DNA from: a virus
Direction: 5' to 3' (one strand)
IMG/VR virus record: IMGVR_UViG_3300033148_007231
Coordinates: 1-31,384 of that record
DNA: 31,384 nt
In this document: positions 5,863 to 12,494 of the stretch, piece after piece
Layout of the letters: each line of letters starts with the position of its first letter
Position numbering within the stretch: the stretch's first letter is position 1
Position numbers and translations under genes: made by a program
The notes under the pieces: generated by a model
The model's input: only the letters and a program-made list of their open reading frames with translations
What the model was told of the DNA's origin: nothing
Databases searched by the model: none

Positions 5863-5936
5863 CGCCCCGTGGTGAAGCGGTATCACGCTTGGCCTTGAAC
5901 CAAGTAGCCCAGGTTCGAACCCTGGCGGGGCAACCA
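5863..5936 (+). tRNA. tRNA-Gln (anticodon TTG) with unusual features
   Basis: A full cloverleaf is drawn: acceptor with 6 pairs (GCCCCG with CGGGGC), D-arm GTGA/TCAC, anticodon stem CTTGG/CCAAG, T-arm CCAGG-TTCGAAC-CCTGG and an encoded CCA at 5934-5936. The anticodon loop CCTTGAA gives TTG at 5895-5897, decoding CAA. Two oddities: base 33 is C rather than the near-universal U, and the 1:72 pair is a C-A mismatch. Confidence 0.8.
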
Positions 5937-5967
5937 GAAGTTACCACGGAGGAAAGGACGGTGACCG

Positions 5968-6069
5968 ATGCCGAACAGGGACGGGACCGGACCGCGCGGC
6001 AAGGGTCCGCGCACGGGTCGCGGCTTGGGGCCGTGCAAGCCCAAGCCCAAGCGGAGAAGGCGGAAGTAG
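5968..6069 (+). CDS. DUF5320-like micro-protein (33 aa)
   Basis: The ATG at 5968 follows GGAGGAAAGGACGGTGACCG. The peptide begins MPNRDGTGPRGKGPRTGRGL, then GPCKPKPKRRRRK. This is the DUF5320 signature (MPxxDGTGPxGxGPxTGRGxGxC), otherwise seen as the N-terminus of small proteins in anaerobic bacteria, archaea and some phages. Here only the signature and a basic tail remain. The function of the family is unknown; the basic, glycine-rich character suits nucleic-acid contact. It lies in the frame gap between tRNA-Gln and the structured RNA. Confidence 0.7.
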   Translation: MPNRDGTGPRGKGPRTGRGLGPCKPKPKRRRRK

Positions 6070-6082
6070 TCGCGGTCGTCCG

Positions 6083-6162
6083 GGGGGTTGGTGACCGGTG
6101 TGGGAGAGAGGTTGGGCAACGCCTGACGCTCCACGACCCCACTTCGGTATTCACCAGCCCCC
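6083..6162. ncRNA. Strong stem-loop RNA structure of unknown class
   Basis: GGGGGTTGGTGA (6083-6094) pairs over all 12 positions (one G-T wobble) with TCACCAGCCCCC (6151-6162). Inside, ACCG/CGGT or GTGGG/CCCAC can extend the stem, and a further GTGGGAG/CTCCAC hairpin is possible. The whole lies in a gene-free gap of the tRNA/small-gene block. It may be a structured RNA, a processing signal or an attenuator; no known RNA family is recognised. Confidence 0.5.
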
Positions 6163-6221
6163 TCGATTGGGCGGGTAGCGCAACGGACGAGGCTTAGGTT
6201 CGTACAGGCGGGAGGAGGGGC

Positions 6222-6284
6222 ATGAACGGGTTTGAATTACATGATGTGATTGAGGCTACGGTAGATAGGTTGGTGACGACATGA
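6222..6284 (+). CDS. Micro-ORF (20 aa) coupled to the next gene
   Basis: ATG 6222 follows a very strong ribosome-binding site (GGGAGGAGGGGC). It encodes MNGFELHDVIEATVDRLVTT, a short amphipathic helix, and ends in TGA at 6282-6284, which overlaps the ATG at 6281. It is either a genuine micro-peptide or a translated leader controlling the following zinc-binding protein. Coding status is inferred from the ribosome-binding site and the exact ATGA overlap. Confidence 0.5.
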   Translation: MNGFELHDVIEATVDRLVTT

Positions 6285-6619
6285 CCACCAAGGTCGCCGC
6301 ATCTAGAGCAAAACCAAAAGGCAAGCGTAAGCCGGCGGGCCGAGCCCGCACCGTGTCCGTGAAGGCCAAATGCAACGCGTGCGGAGGCACCGGGCTCTAT
6401 TCCGGCTTCGCCGAGCCGAGGGGTACGGCGGTCGTTTGCAACCGCTGTGGGGGCACCGGCTGCGCCACGATCACGTATACCCCGTTCGTGAAACGCAGAA
6501 AGCGAACGGACATCAAGACCGTTTGGAATTCGAACGGGGCGTGCATCGTCACCGGGGTTGGTCCGACCGGCGGTAGTATTACGTATAAGGAATTCAGCGA
6601 GGGGGCGATGCCGAAATGA
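6281..6619 (+). CDS. DnaJ-type zinc-finger protein (112 aa)
   Basis: The ATG at 6281 follows ATAGGTTGGTGACGAC and overlaps the micro-ORF stop. After a basic N-terminus (KPKGKRKPAGRAR) come two CxxCxGTG motifs at residues 31-38 and 53-60, the hallmark of one zinc site of the DnaJ cysteine-rich domain. Chaperone function needs two such sites plus a J-domain, which are missing here. A role as a small RNA- or protein-binding adaptor is more likely. It is followed directly by tRNA-Thr. Confidence 0.7.
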   Translation: MTTKVAASRAKPKGKRKPAGRARTVSVKAKCNACGGTGLYSGFAEPRGTAVVCNRCGGTGCATITYTPFVKRRKRTDIKTVWNSNGACIVTGVGPTGGSITYKEFSEGAMPK

Positions 6620-6624
6620 TGGTT

Positions 6625-6700
6625 GGCTCCGTAGCTCAATTGGTAGAGCAGTGGTTTTGTAAACCGCAGGTCGTGGGTTCGACTCCCACCGGGGCCTCCA
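6625..6700 (+). tRNA. tRNA-Thr (anticodon TGT)
   Basis: A canonical cloverleaf: acceptor GGCTCCG/CGGGGCC, D-arm GCTC/GAGC, anticodon stem GTGGT/ACCGC with loop TTTGTAA giving TGT (decodes ACA), T-arm GTGGG-TTCGACT-CCCAC, discriminator T and an encoded CCA at 6698-6700. It lies five bases after the preceding stop and 13 before the next start codon, so it must be cut from a polycistronic transcript. Confidence 0.95.
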
Positions 6701-6713
6701 TGAGGATTGTAAC

Positions 6714-6917
6714 ATGTTGACGATCATAACATTTTTCATTCTCGGTTTGCTCGGATTGATAACAGCCATGATCGGGGCGTGGCTTTTGTGGCGAGTGTTC
6801 GTGACTGTCGCGCGCGCGGTGATATACATCTTGGGGATGAACGTTACCGCTCCCCCGCGTCGGGCTGGGGTCCGGCGTCGTCGGCGAGTTAAGACGTTTA
6901 CGATAAGAAAGGGATGA
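6714..6917 (+). CDS. Small membrane protein (67 aa)
   Basis: ATG 6714 follows GAGGATTGTAAC. Residues 2-41 are a long hydrophobic stretch (LTIITFFILGLLGLITAMIG then AWLLWRVFVTVARAVIYILG), enough for one or two transmembrane helices. A short basic tail (RRAGVRRRRRVKTF) would stay in the cytoplasm by the positive-inside rule. Its layout resembles small phage holins, but no lysis genes are next to it and the class is not proven. The stop overlaps the next ATG (ATGA). Confidence 0.7.
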   Translation: MLTIITFFILGLLGLITAMIGAWLLWRVFVTVARAVIYILGMNVTAPPRRAGVRRRRRVKTFTIRKG

Positions 6918-7291
6918 AATTGATAGCTGTAGTTACCGTCCTGTTGGTTTTTTCAAGCGCCGCGATTGCTATCTCAGCTATCGAAGGCGATTGGGTTCCG
7001 TTCATTATTGCTGTATCACTGACTGGAGTTTCTGCGCTTTTTCTTTTGTTCCGAGGGGCCATGTTGGTGTTGAAGCTGTGCCAAGCTTACCGTACTCACC
7101 GTAAGCTATACCAGGACGTGGAGGTACTGAAGGCGGCTGTGGGAGAGACTGGCTATTCTTGGGACGAAGCCCGTAACCGCGTCTACGCTTTTCCTAAACT
7201 TGTAGCATCAACGCACGGTGAAAAGTGTCCGATTGTTAATCGGAGGGTCGCAGGTTCGACCCCTGCCCGCGCAGGCATGGAGGCAACATGA
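6914..7291 (+). CDS. Two-helix membrane protein whose 3' end runs through a tRNA-like sequence
   Basis: ATG 6914 overlaps the upstream stop and follows AGAAAGGG. Two transmembrane helices are seen at residues 3-22 (LIAVVTVLLVFSSAAIAISA) and 28-50, then a charged soluble part (YRTHRKLYQDVEVLKAAVGE). The last 28 residues (from STHGEKCPIVNRRVAGSTPARAG on) are encoded by the tRNA-Asn-like sequence and have the look of translated tRNA. The ancestral C-terminus was therefore replaced or extended. The stop overlaps the next ATG, so translation through this region does fit the operon. Function unknown. Confidence 0.65.
   Translation: MKLIAVVTVLLVFSSAAIAISAIEGDWVPFIIAVSLTGVSALFLLFRGAMLVLKLCQAYRTHRKLYQDVEVLKAAVGETGYSWDEARNRVYAFPKLVASTHGEKCPIVNRRVAGSTPARAGMEAT
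7212..7274 (+). tRNA. Degenerate tRNA-Asn-like sequence (anticodon GTT) lacking a normal D-arm
   Basis: The anticodon arm TCCGA-TTGTTAA-TCGGA (anticodon GTT at 7235-7237), variable loop GGGTC and T-arm GCAGG-TTCGACC-CCTGC are intact. The 5' side is not: CGCACGG can pair with CCGCGCA only with A-C and C-A mismatches, and just nine bases remain before the anticodon stem, too few for a D-arm. No CCA is encoded. It is either a D-armless tRNA or the 3' part of a broken tRNA gene. Confidence 0.5.
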
Positions 7292-7644
7292 AGCCCACAA
7301 GGCTGACGCTAGAGGATCGGATAGCCCTCGTCGTGATCGCCATCATTATATTCTTGCCGATGGCTGTCGTCGGGGTCGTGATGAGCATTGAAACCTGCAT
7401 GATGAGTCCAGAAGAGGATGGAATCAATTCTACGTGGTGGTTTCTGTATCTAACCTATGGTCCACTTGTAGCATTCGTGTCTGCGGGTATAGGGGTGGAA
7501 CTTGTCTTAGCTGCGATCCGTGGTTTGGATCGTTACGTGATGGTTTCAACTCGGCTCGTAGCTCAGGGGGCAGAGCACCCGCCTGATACGCGGGAAGTCG
7601 GTGGTTCAAATCCATCCGAGCCGACCATGTTCGGAGGAGAGTAG
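7288..7644 (+). CDS. Membrane protein (118 aa) whose 3' end overlaps tRNA-Ile
   Basis: ATG 7288 overlaps the preceding stop and follows GGAGGCAAC. Two transmembrane helices are visible: residues 13-33 (ALVVIAIIIFLPMAVVGVVM) and about 50-76 (WWFLYLTYGPLVAFVSAGIG). The final 30 residues (STRLVAQGAEHPPDTREVGG then SNPSEPT) are translated tRNA-Ile sequence. This gene and the preceding one both end inside a tRNA. Such ends suggest tRNA genes inserted at, or recombined into, the 3' ends of a tandem pair of small membrane-protein genes. No family is recognised. Confidence 0.65.
   Translation: MKPTRLTLEDRIALVVIAIIIFLPMAVVGVVMSIETCMMSPEEDGINSTWWFLYLTYGPLVAFVSAGIGVELVLAAIRGLDRYVMVSTRLVAQGAEHPPDTREVGGSNPSEPTMFGGE
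7552..7627 (+). tRNA. tRNA-Ile (anticodon GAT)
   Basis: Perfect 7-bp acceptor CGGCTCG/CGAGCCG, D-arm GCTC/GAGC, anticodon stem CCCGC/GCGGG with loop CTGATAC giving GAT (decodes ATC/ATT), T-arm GGTGG-TTCAAAT-CCATC, discriminator A and an encoded CCA at 7625-7627. It lies completely inside the open frame of 7288-7644 and 17 bases before the next start codon. Confidence 0.95.
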
Positions 7645-7824
7645 ATGCCCACCTATGAGTATCGCTGCCCGAACGGGCACGTCCAGGACGACTTCCAGCC
7701 GATGCCCGGTCAGCGAAGGCAACGTTGTCGGATTTGCGGCGAGTGGGCTCGGAAGAAGATCGGCCCCGGGGCAGGCATCATCTTCAAGGGCGACGGCTGG
7801 TGCAAGCCGGGAAGGGCAACGTGA
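7645..7824 (+). CDS. FmdB-type zinc-ribbon protein (59 aa)
   Basis: ATG 7645 directly follows the previous stop, with GGAGGAGAGTAG as ribosome-binding site. The start MPTYEYRCPNGH, with cysteines at residues 8, 28 and 31 plus His12, and the tail GPGAGIIFKGDGWCKPG are the signature of the FmdB regulatory zinc-ribbon family (the tail is the FKGxGWY/F motif of these proteins). Family members are small proteins of unclear role, often near unrelated operons and common in phages. The stop overlaps the GTG of the GDP-mannose dehydratase gene, so it is translationally coupled to the sugar pathway. Confidence 0.85.
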   Translation: MPTYEYRCPNGHVQDDFQPMPGQRRQRCRICGEWARKKIGPGAGIIFKGDGWCKPGRAT

Positions 7825-8828
7825 GCCGTCGAGCATTCATCACCGGCATTACCGGTCAGGACGGCAGCTACCTGGCAGAGCTACTTCTGTCGAAGGGTTA
7901 CGAGGTTTGGGGACTCGTGCGTCGGTCGAGTTCTTTCAATACCGGGCGCCTCGATTCCATTTATCACGACCCGCACGAGAAGGGTAATCGTCTCCACTTG
8001 GTTTACGGGGACGTCCTGGATTACGTTTCCGTTGCGGATGCGCTGCGGGATGCTTCCCCACATGAGGTATACAACCTTGCCGCCCAATCTCACGTAGCCG
8101 TGTCCTTTGGGCAGCCGATATACTCGGCCGACGTCGCCGGGCTCGGGGCCCTTCGTGTGCTGGAGGCCGTGCGGCGGGAGTGCGACGCCCACGTGAGAGT
8201 TTACCAGGCGTCGACCTCCGAAATGTACGGCAACTCCCCACCGCCCCAGAACGAAACCACGGCGTTCCAACCGCGCAGCCCGTACGCGTGCGCCAAGCTC
8301 ATGGCGCATCAGGCCGCCAGAACTTATCGCGAGGCGTATGACATGCACGTGTCCTGCGGCATCCTTTTCAACCACGAGTCGCCGCGCCGGGGCGAGACCT
8401 TCGTCACGCGGAAGATCACACGCGCCGCGACCCGTATCAAGGTCGGGCTTCAAAAGACGTTATACCTAGGAAACCTACATTCATATCGGGATTGGGGCTG
8501 GGCCCCCGATTATGTCGAAGCGATGTGGTTGATGTTGCAGCAACAGAAGCCCAACGACTACGTCGTGGCGACCGGAACCAAGAGGAGCGTGTTTGATTTC
8601 TTGATTGACGCTTTCGATGCCGTCGGTCTCAATTGGCAAAGCCATGTGATAACGGGAGAGCGCCGATACGAACGCCCGTGCGAGGTCGATTCCTTGTGCG
8701 GGGACGCGTCCAAGGCCCGCGATATTTTGGGTTGGTCCCCGAGCGTAGACTACGCGGGGATCGTCGCCCGCATGGTAGACGCGGATTTGAAGTTGGCTGA
8801 GGGAGAGCGTGATGTCGCGGCTAAGTGA
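7821..8828 (+). CDS. gmd: GDP-mannose 4,6-dehydratase
   Basis: GTG 7821 (overlapping the FmdB stop as GTGA) starts MSRRAFITGITGQDGSYLAE; the open frame continues upstream but only as shadow of the FmdB gene. It converts GDP-mannose to GDP-4-keto-6-deoxymannose in the cytoplasm. A short-chain dehydrogenase/reductase fold is shown by the NADP-binding GITGQDG (residues 9-15), RRSSSFNTGR (34-43), STSEMYG (131-137) and catalytic Tyr155/Lys159 (SPYACAK). A second family mark is LFNHESPRRGETFVTRKI. At 335 residues it is near the short end of the family. The next gene encodes the enzyme for the following step, so the pair makes GDP-L-fucose. Confidence 0.95.
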   Translation: MSRRAFITGITGQDGSYLAELLLSKGYEVWGLVRRSSSFNTGRLDSIYHDPHEKGNRLHLVYGDVLDYVSVADALRDASPHEVYNLAAQSHVAVSFGQPIYSADVAGLGALRVLEAVRRECDAHVRVYQASTSEMYGNSPPPQNETTAFQPRSPYACAKLMAHQAARTYREAYDMHVSCGILFNHESPRRGETFVTRKITRAATRIKVGLQKTLYLGNLHSYRDWGWAPDYVEAMWLMLQQQKPNDYVVATGTKRSVFDFLIDAFDAVGLNWQSHVITGERRYERPCEVDSLCGDASKARDILGWSPSVDYAGIVARMVDADLKLAEGERDVAAK

Positions 8829-9753
8829 TTCACGGGTGTTGGTGACGGGGGCTTCTGGGTTCCTCGGTCGTCGGGTCGTCCAACGTTTGAGTCGCGTGAC
8901 CCGAGAACCCGTAATCAGCCCCGAGCATTCGGCGTACGATCTCACGACTCCTATCGACGTCGCCTGCATGATGGCGCGTTATCGTCCCGACGTCGTGATC
9001 CACTTGGCCGCGACCTGCGGGGGCATTGGGGCTAACCGGGCCGAACCGGGGCGCTTCTTCTACGACAACATGATGATGGGAATGAACGTGATTCACTCCG
9101 CGTGGGAACACGGGGTGAAGAAGGTCGTGACCGTCGGTACCGTGTGCGCCTACCCGGAGAACACCGAGGTACCGTTCCGAGAGGATACCATCTGGGACGG
9201 ATATCCGGAGTCGACGAACGCCCCTTACGGAGTGGCGAAGCGGGCTCTGCTTACCATGGGGCAGGCGTATCGGAAGCAGTACGGGCTAAACACGATTTTT
9301 CTCCTCCCGGCCAACCTATACGGGCCGGGAGATAACTTCGACCTCAAGACGAGTCACGTCATCCCGGCGTTGATCCGCAAGTTCGTCGAGGCGAAGCGCT
9401 CCGGCGCCGAGGAGGTCGTCCTCTGGGGCGACGGCTCGCCCACGCGCGAGTTCCTCTACGTGGACGACGCTGCGGCCGGCATTGTCGTCGCGGCCGAAGA
9501 CTACAACTCTCCCGATCCGGTGAACCTCGGGACCGGGCGCGAGACTTCCATATGCGACCTCACAGCATTGATCGCCACGTTCGTTGGTTATGAGGGACGT
9601 TTTCGTTGGGACATGACACAACCGAACGGGCAACGCAGACGCCGTTTGGATGTAAGGCGAGCTAAAGCTTTGTTTGCGTGGACCGCGACGACTTCCTTCG
9701 AAACGGGACTTCGCCGCACAATCGACTGGTACGTGAAGGAGAGAGGAGTTTGA
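8812..9753 (+). CDS. fcl: GDP-L-fucose synthase (epimerase/reductase)
   Basis: ATG 8812 follows GAGGGAGAGCGTG and overlaps the gmd stop by 17 bases. The 313-residue enzyme epimerises and reduces GDP-4-keto-6-deoxymannose to GDP-L-fucose with NADPH. Visible are the cofactor site GASGFLG (13-19), the CAYP block with the conserved Cys112, catalytic Tyr139/Lys143 (NAPYGVAK), the NLYGPGDNFD segment with SHVIPALIRKF, and REFLYVDDAA. All are standard for Fcl/WcaG. It is the second step after gmd and the only obvious use of its product. GDP-fucose would be consumed by glycosyltransferases such as those at 23363-29614. Confidence 0.95.
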   Translation: MSRLSDSRVLVTGASGFLGRRVVQRLSRVTREPVISPEHSAYDLTTPIDVACMMARYRPDVVIHLAATCGGIGANRAEPGRFFYDNMMMGMNVIHSAWEHGVKKVVTVGTVCAYPENTEVPFREDTIWDGYPESTNAPYGVAKRALLTMGQAYRKQYGLNTIFLLPANLYGPGDNFDLKTSHVIPALIRKFVEAKRSGAEEVVLWGDGSPTREFLYVDDAAAGIVVAAEDYNSPDPVNLGTGRETSICDLTALIATFVGYEGRFRWDMTQPNGQRRRRLDVRRAKALFAWTATTSFETGLRRTIDWYVKERGV

Positions 9754-9754
9754 C

Positions 9755-10534
9755 ATGCCGAAAGCACCAACGCCCCCGTGGGATCAGGTAGTACCATCTT
9801 CAGGAAAGCTGGTGGGGGCTGACGGGGTCGAGGTTGACTTCGTCGCTTTGCTGCAATCAATCGCGGCGGGGGTCGGCGGTACCGGGGACATCGACGCTAT
9901 CCGCGTCCTCGCGGCAGCGCAGCTCGTTCAGTTGGAACAGATTCGAGCGACCAACACAACGATCAATACATCCAACGCCGCGATCCAAGCCGCCACGGAA
10001 ATACTCGACAACATCGTCGGGGTGATCGACTCCGCCCACGGCACCGGCATCGCGGTCATCGGCGGTAAGGCCGAATCTACCGTTCCGACCGAGGTCGCCG
10101 ACGGGGACGCGGTTGCTTTGAACGTGGATACCCTCGGGCGCCTCGTGCAGTTGGCCACGGACCTCGCCCAGAACGCGTTATCCGTGTCGGACATAGCTCC
10201 CGCCCAGATGCAGAAGGCGGCTTGGGTGGATTGGGCGACGCTTACTTCGCCCGACGATGAGACCCCAGAGGCGGTCATACTCGATTATGAGAACCTGACC
10301 GTCCAGTATATCATCGCCAGGATTGACACGTCCGTGGACCTCATCGTCTGGGGCAGTATCGACGGCGGCACGACATGGTTCCAGATGTGGGCCGACACAA
10401 TCGACAGCACAGAACAGCAAATCGACACGGTCACGTTTTCCGGGATCGCCGTTGAACGAATCAAGTGTGAGTTCGACGGCGAAGACGGTGGGACCGCGGC
10501 GGAAGTGACGTTCAAGGTCGTGGCGGGTAACTAA
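9755..10534 (+). CDS. Probable virion/tail structural protein (259 aa)
   Basis: ATG 9755 follows GGAGAGAGGAGTTTGAC. Residues 25-90 are helical (FVALLQSIAAGVGG, AAQLVQLEQIRATNTTINTS). A linker with VPTEVADGDAVALNVDTLGR follows, a phrase common in phage tail-associated proteins. The C-terminal half is beta-rich (YIIARIDTSVDLIVWGSIDG, VTFSGIAVERIKCEF) and reads like a jelly-roll or lectin-like domain. No catalytic motif is seen. Position just before the LamG genes supports a tail-tip or fibre-associated component; this is inference. Confidence 0.65.
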   Translation: MPKAPTPPWDQVVPSSGKLVGADGVEVDFVALLQSIAAGVGGTGDIDAIRVLAAAQLVQLEQIRATNTTINTSNAAIQAATEILDNIVGVIDSAHGTGIAVIGGKAESTVPTEVADGDAVALNVDTLGRLVQLATDLAQNALSVSDIAPAQMQKAAWVDWATLTSPDDETPEAVILDYENLTVQYIIARIDTSVDLIVWGSIDGGTTWFQMWADTIDSTEQQIDTVTFSGIAVERIKCEFDGEDGGTAAEVTFKVVAGN

Positions 10535-10560
10535 AAGTATATGCGGAGAGGACTATACCG

Positions 10561-11145
10561 ATGATGCGCGATGCCCTTTTTGGTGCGAGTTACAAGCACG
10601 CGCGTTCACTTGCCGGAGCTGAGACGTGGGAATCCGGTTCTCCGGATTGCTTCGATTCCAGGAACCCCGGCAAGCAGAAATCCAAGCTCGTCACGCTCAC
10701 GGCGGCAGGTGATCCGGTTGCCGTGAATCTATTTTCATTTACCGGTTTGATTCGGTTGAACGAAATTTCGGGCACCTTCGTGGATGTTACGAACGTTGCC
10801 GACATTGAGGAGGTCCGCCTTGACGTGTGGGATGGCGCGAACTCGGTCCCTATCACCTTGGCCTCCGGGGTTGTTTGTGACGGCGCGACCATCAATTCCT
10901 CCATAGTCAAGATTGATGACGCGACGGGCGCGCTTGTTTTCCTCGATGCCGACCAAATTAGGATTGATGAAACGAACAAACGGTCCAACCTCGATCCAGT
11001 CTTGCTCAACGGGAAGGACGGGGTCACGAACTACATCCGTATGCTTTACAAGAATGTGGACACGAACCTCAATTGTCAGATCATGTGGCGGGCATCCTAC
11101 CGAAGCTACGCCGGTCAGTGCGGTGGGACATTTGAACCTGTATAA
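10561..11145 (+). CDS. Probable virion protein of unknown fold (194 aa)
   Basis: ATG 10561 (or the adjacent ATG at 10564) follows GGAGAGGACTATACCG. The protein is beta-rich throughout (LVTLTAAGDPVAVNLFSFTG, IEEVRLDVWDGANSVPITLA, DADQIRIDETNKRSNLDPVL) and ends in a short tail with cysteine and aromatic residues. There are no signal or membrane segments. Its place between the preceding structural candidate and the LamG run suggests a tail or decoration protein; no family is recognised. Confidence 0.6.
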   Translation: MMRDALFGASYKHARSLAGAETWESGSPDCFDSRNPGKQKSKLVTLTAAGDPVAVNLFSFTGLIRLNEISGTFVDVTNVADIEEVRLDVWDGANSVPITLASGVVCDGATINSSIVKIDDATGALVFLDADQIRIDETNKRSNLDPVLLNGKDGVTNYIRMLYKNVDTNLNCQIMWRASYRSYAGQCGGTFEPV

Positions 11146-11248
11146 GGATAGAGGGCACGCACCGAATTGGATTCGGTTAGAATTTCGCCACGGACGACCT
11201 TGTGCTCGCGGTCGGCGTGGATGTTGTGAATAGATAGGGGTCGTGACG

Positions 11249-11848
11249 ATGAACGTTCGGAGATTTCTCCAGGATGGCGCCATCTGGGGGTGGCCGATGT
11301 TGGACAATCCCCTGACGGAGGCGCGCTCCAGGTATGTCGTTGCCGGAACTCCGTCTTTGGTGGACTCTCCTTGGGGGAAGGCGATTAGTCTAGGTGATGC
11401 GATTACGCTCACTTCGGAGGAGGAATTTTCCCTTCGTTTCGATGGTGGTGCCCAGGATTTCAGTATCGTGGTTTGGGCCCGGAGAACCGCGGCTAACTTC
11501 TATGTGATTAGAAAACTTGAGAGTGCTGGGGATGGGTGGTACTTCCTCGTCTCGTCGAGTAATTTCTTTCTTGGTATCAACTTCCTATTCACCGATGGCG
11601 GGGCACAGGATACTGATTGGCATTGTTTCATTGGCACGGCAGACCGGGATGGTAACTTGATAGTCTACCTTGATGGGGTTCCGGTTGGGACACCAACGGC
11701 GCTCGGCGGTGAGGTACTTGCTACTTCTATCGTTCCTGCAATTGGGGTGGGTGGTGGTGGTGGAGACGTCGCCGGCATCGTCGTCTTCGACCGCGTCTTG
11801 ACGACCGCCGAATGTCTCGCGCTCGCACAGCCTGGAAGGGCATTCTGA
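11249..11848 (+). CDS. LamG/concanavalin A-like protein 1 (199 aa)
   Basis: ATG 11249 has AGGGG eight bases ahead; the GTG at 11243 is less likely. The first 40 residues (DGAIWGWPMLDNPLTEARSR) set up the typical LamG opening. Then come FSLRFDGGAQDFSIVVWARR and NFYVIRKLESAGDGWYFLVS, followed by a CFIGTADRDGNLIVYLDGVP stretch and the closing AGIVVFDRVLTTAECLAL. These are the successive strands of the laminin-G/concanavalin jelly roll, used in phage fibres to bind sugars or other ligands. The first in a series of four related genes. Confidence 0.8.
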   Translation: MNVRRFLQDGAIWGWPMLDNPLTEARSRYVVAGTPSLVDSPWGKAISLGDAITLTSEEEFSLRFDGGAQDFSIVVWARRTAANFYVIRKLESAGDGWYFLVSSSNFFLGINFLFTDGGAQDTDWHCFIGTADRDGNLIVYLDGVPVGTPTALGGEVLATSIVPAIGVGGGGGDVAGIVVFDRVLTTAECLALAQPGRAF

Positions 11849-11849
11849 T

Positions 11850-12485
11850 ATGGATTACGAACGGCATCTTGAAATGCATCTCGATATGTCGACTATTGAT
11901 CCGCCCGACCTCGGGTGGAAGGACAGCGGAAACGACGGCACCGGCGTGAACCTGGTCGCGGCCACGGACATAGTTCGGGGCATCGCGGGGGGTGTGGGGA
12001 CCGAATATGATGGTGTCAATGAACGTACCGTTGTGCTCTCGGTACCATTCCACATTAGCAACTCTTATTCGCTTTGGATCAAACCCGGCCAAACGGGCGT
12101 GCTGGAAACCGTCCTTGCGCACTGGGACAACCCTACAATCAAGATCGACTTCGACGCCGCCGACAAGATTGTCGTTTCGGATGGTACCGGCTGGGCGTTA
12201 ACTTCGAATGGCGTCCTGAACGTCGGTCAATGGTATCACGTTACCATTACCATGTCACAGTCGGGCGCGGACCGCACCACTTCAATTTTCATCAATGGTG
12301 ATTTTGATAACTCCATGACCCATCCGTTTGCGGCCGTTAATCCTGACGGCCAATTGGACTTCGCTAACTTCGCGGGCATTCAATTCTTCGCTGGTATCAT
12401 AGACGAAGTCCGCATCTATAGCGCCGCATTGACCCCGCTCCAGGTAGCTGATCTTCATGTAGCGACCCGGCAGGGACGAAAGTAA
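11850..12485 (+). CDS. LamG/concanavalin A-like protein 2 (211 aa)
   Basis: ATG 11850 follows GGAAGGGCATTCTGAT. The family pattern is clear: DGVNERTVVLSVPFHISNSY then SLWIKPGQTG (strand, then W-x-K/R-P), LNVGQWYHVTITMSQSGADR and IFINGDFDN, ending in FAGIIDEVRIYSAALTPLQV. The DEVRIYSAAL ending is the usual last strand of LamG domains. It is the closest in layout to the next gene. The role is probably a virion surface lectin or decoration; the ligand is unknown. Confidence 0.85.
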   Translation: MDYERHLEMHLDMSTIDPPDLGWKDSGNDGTGVNLVAATDIVRGIAGGVGTEYDGVNERTVVLSVPFHISNSYSLWIKPGQTGVLETVLAHWDNPTIKIDFDAADKIVVSDGTGWALTSNGVLNVGQWYHVTITMSQSGADRTTSIFINGDFDNSMTHPFAAVNPDGQLDFANFAGIQFFAGIIDEVRIYSAALTPLQVADLHVATRQGRK

Positions 12486-12494
12486 GGGGATCGT

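Noticed and set aside
5598-6197. Long plus-strand open frame of 199 codons
   Set aside because: It runs across the 5437 gene, the tRNA-Gln and the DUF5320-like gene in another register, with biased low-complexity content; shadow of real features.
6161-6210. Possible further tRNA (GGGCGGGTAGCGCAACGG and GGTTCG strings)
   Set aside because: D-arm-like and T-arm-like words are present but no acceptor or T-stem pairing can be drawn; at best a relic.
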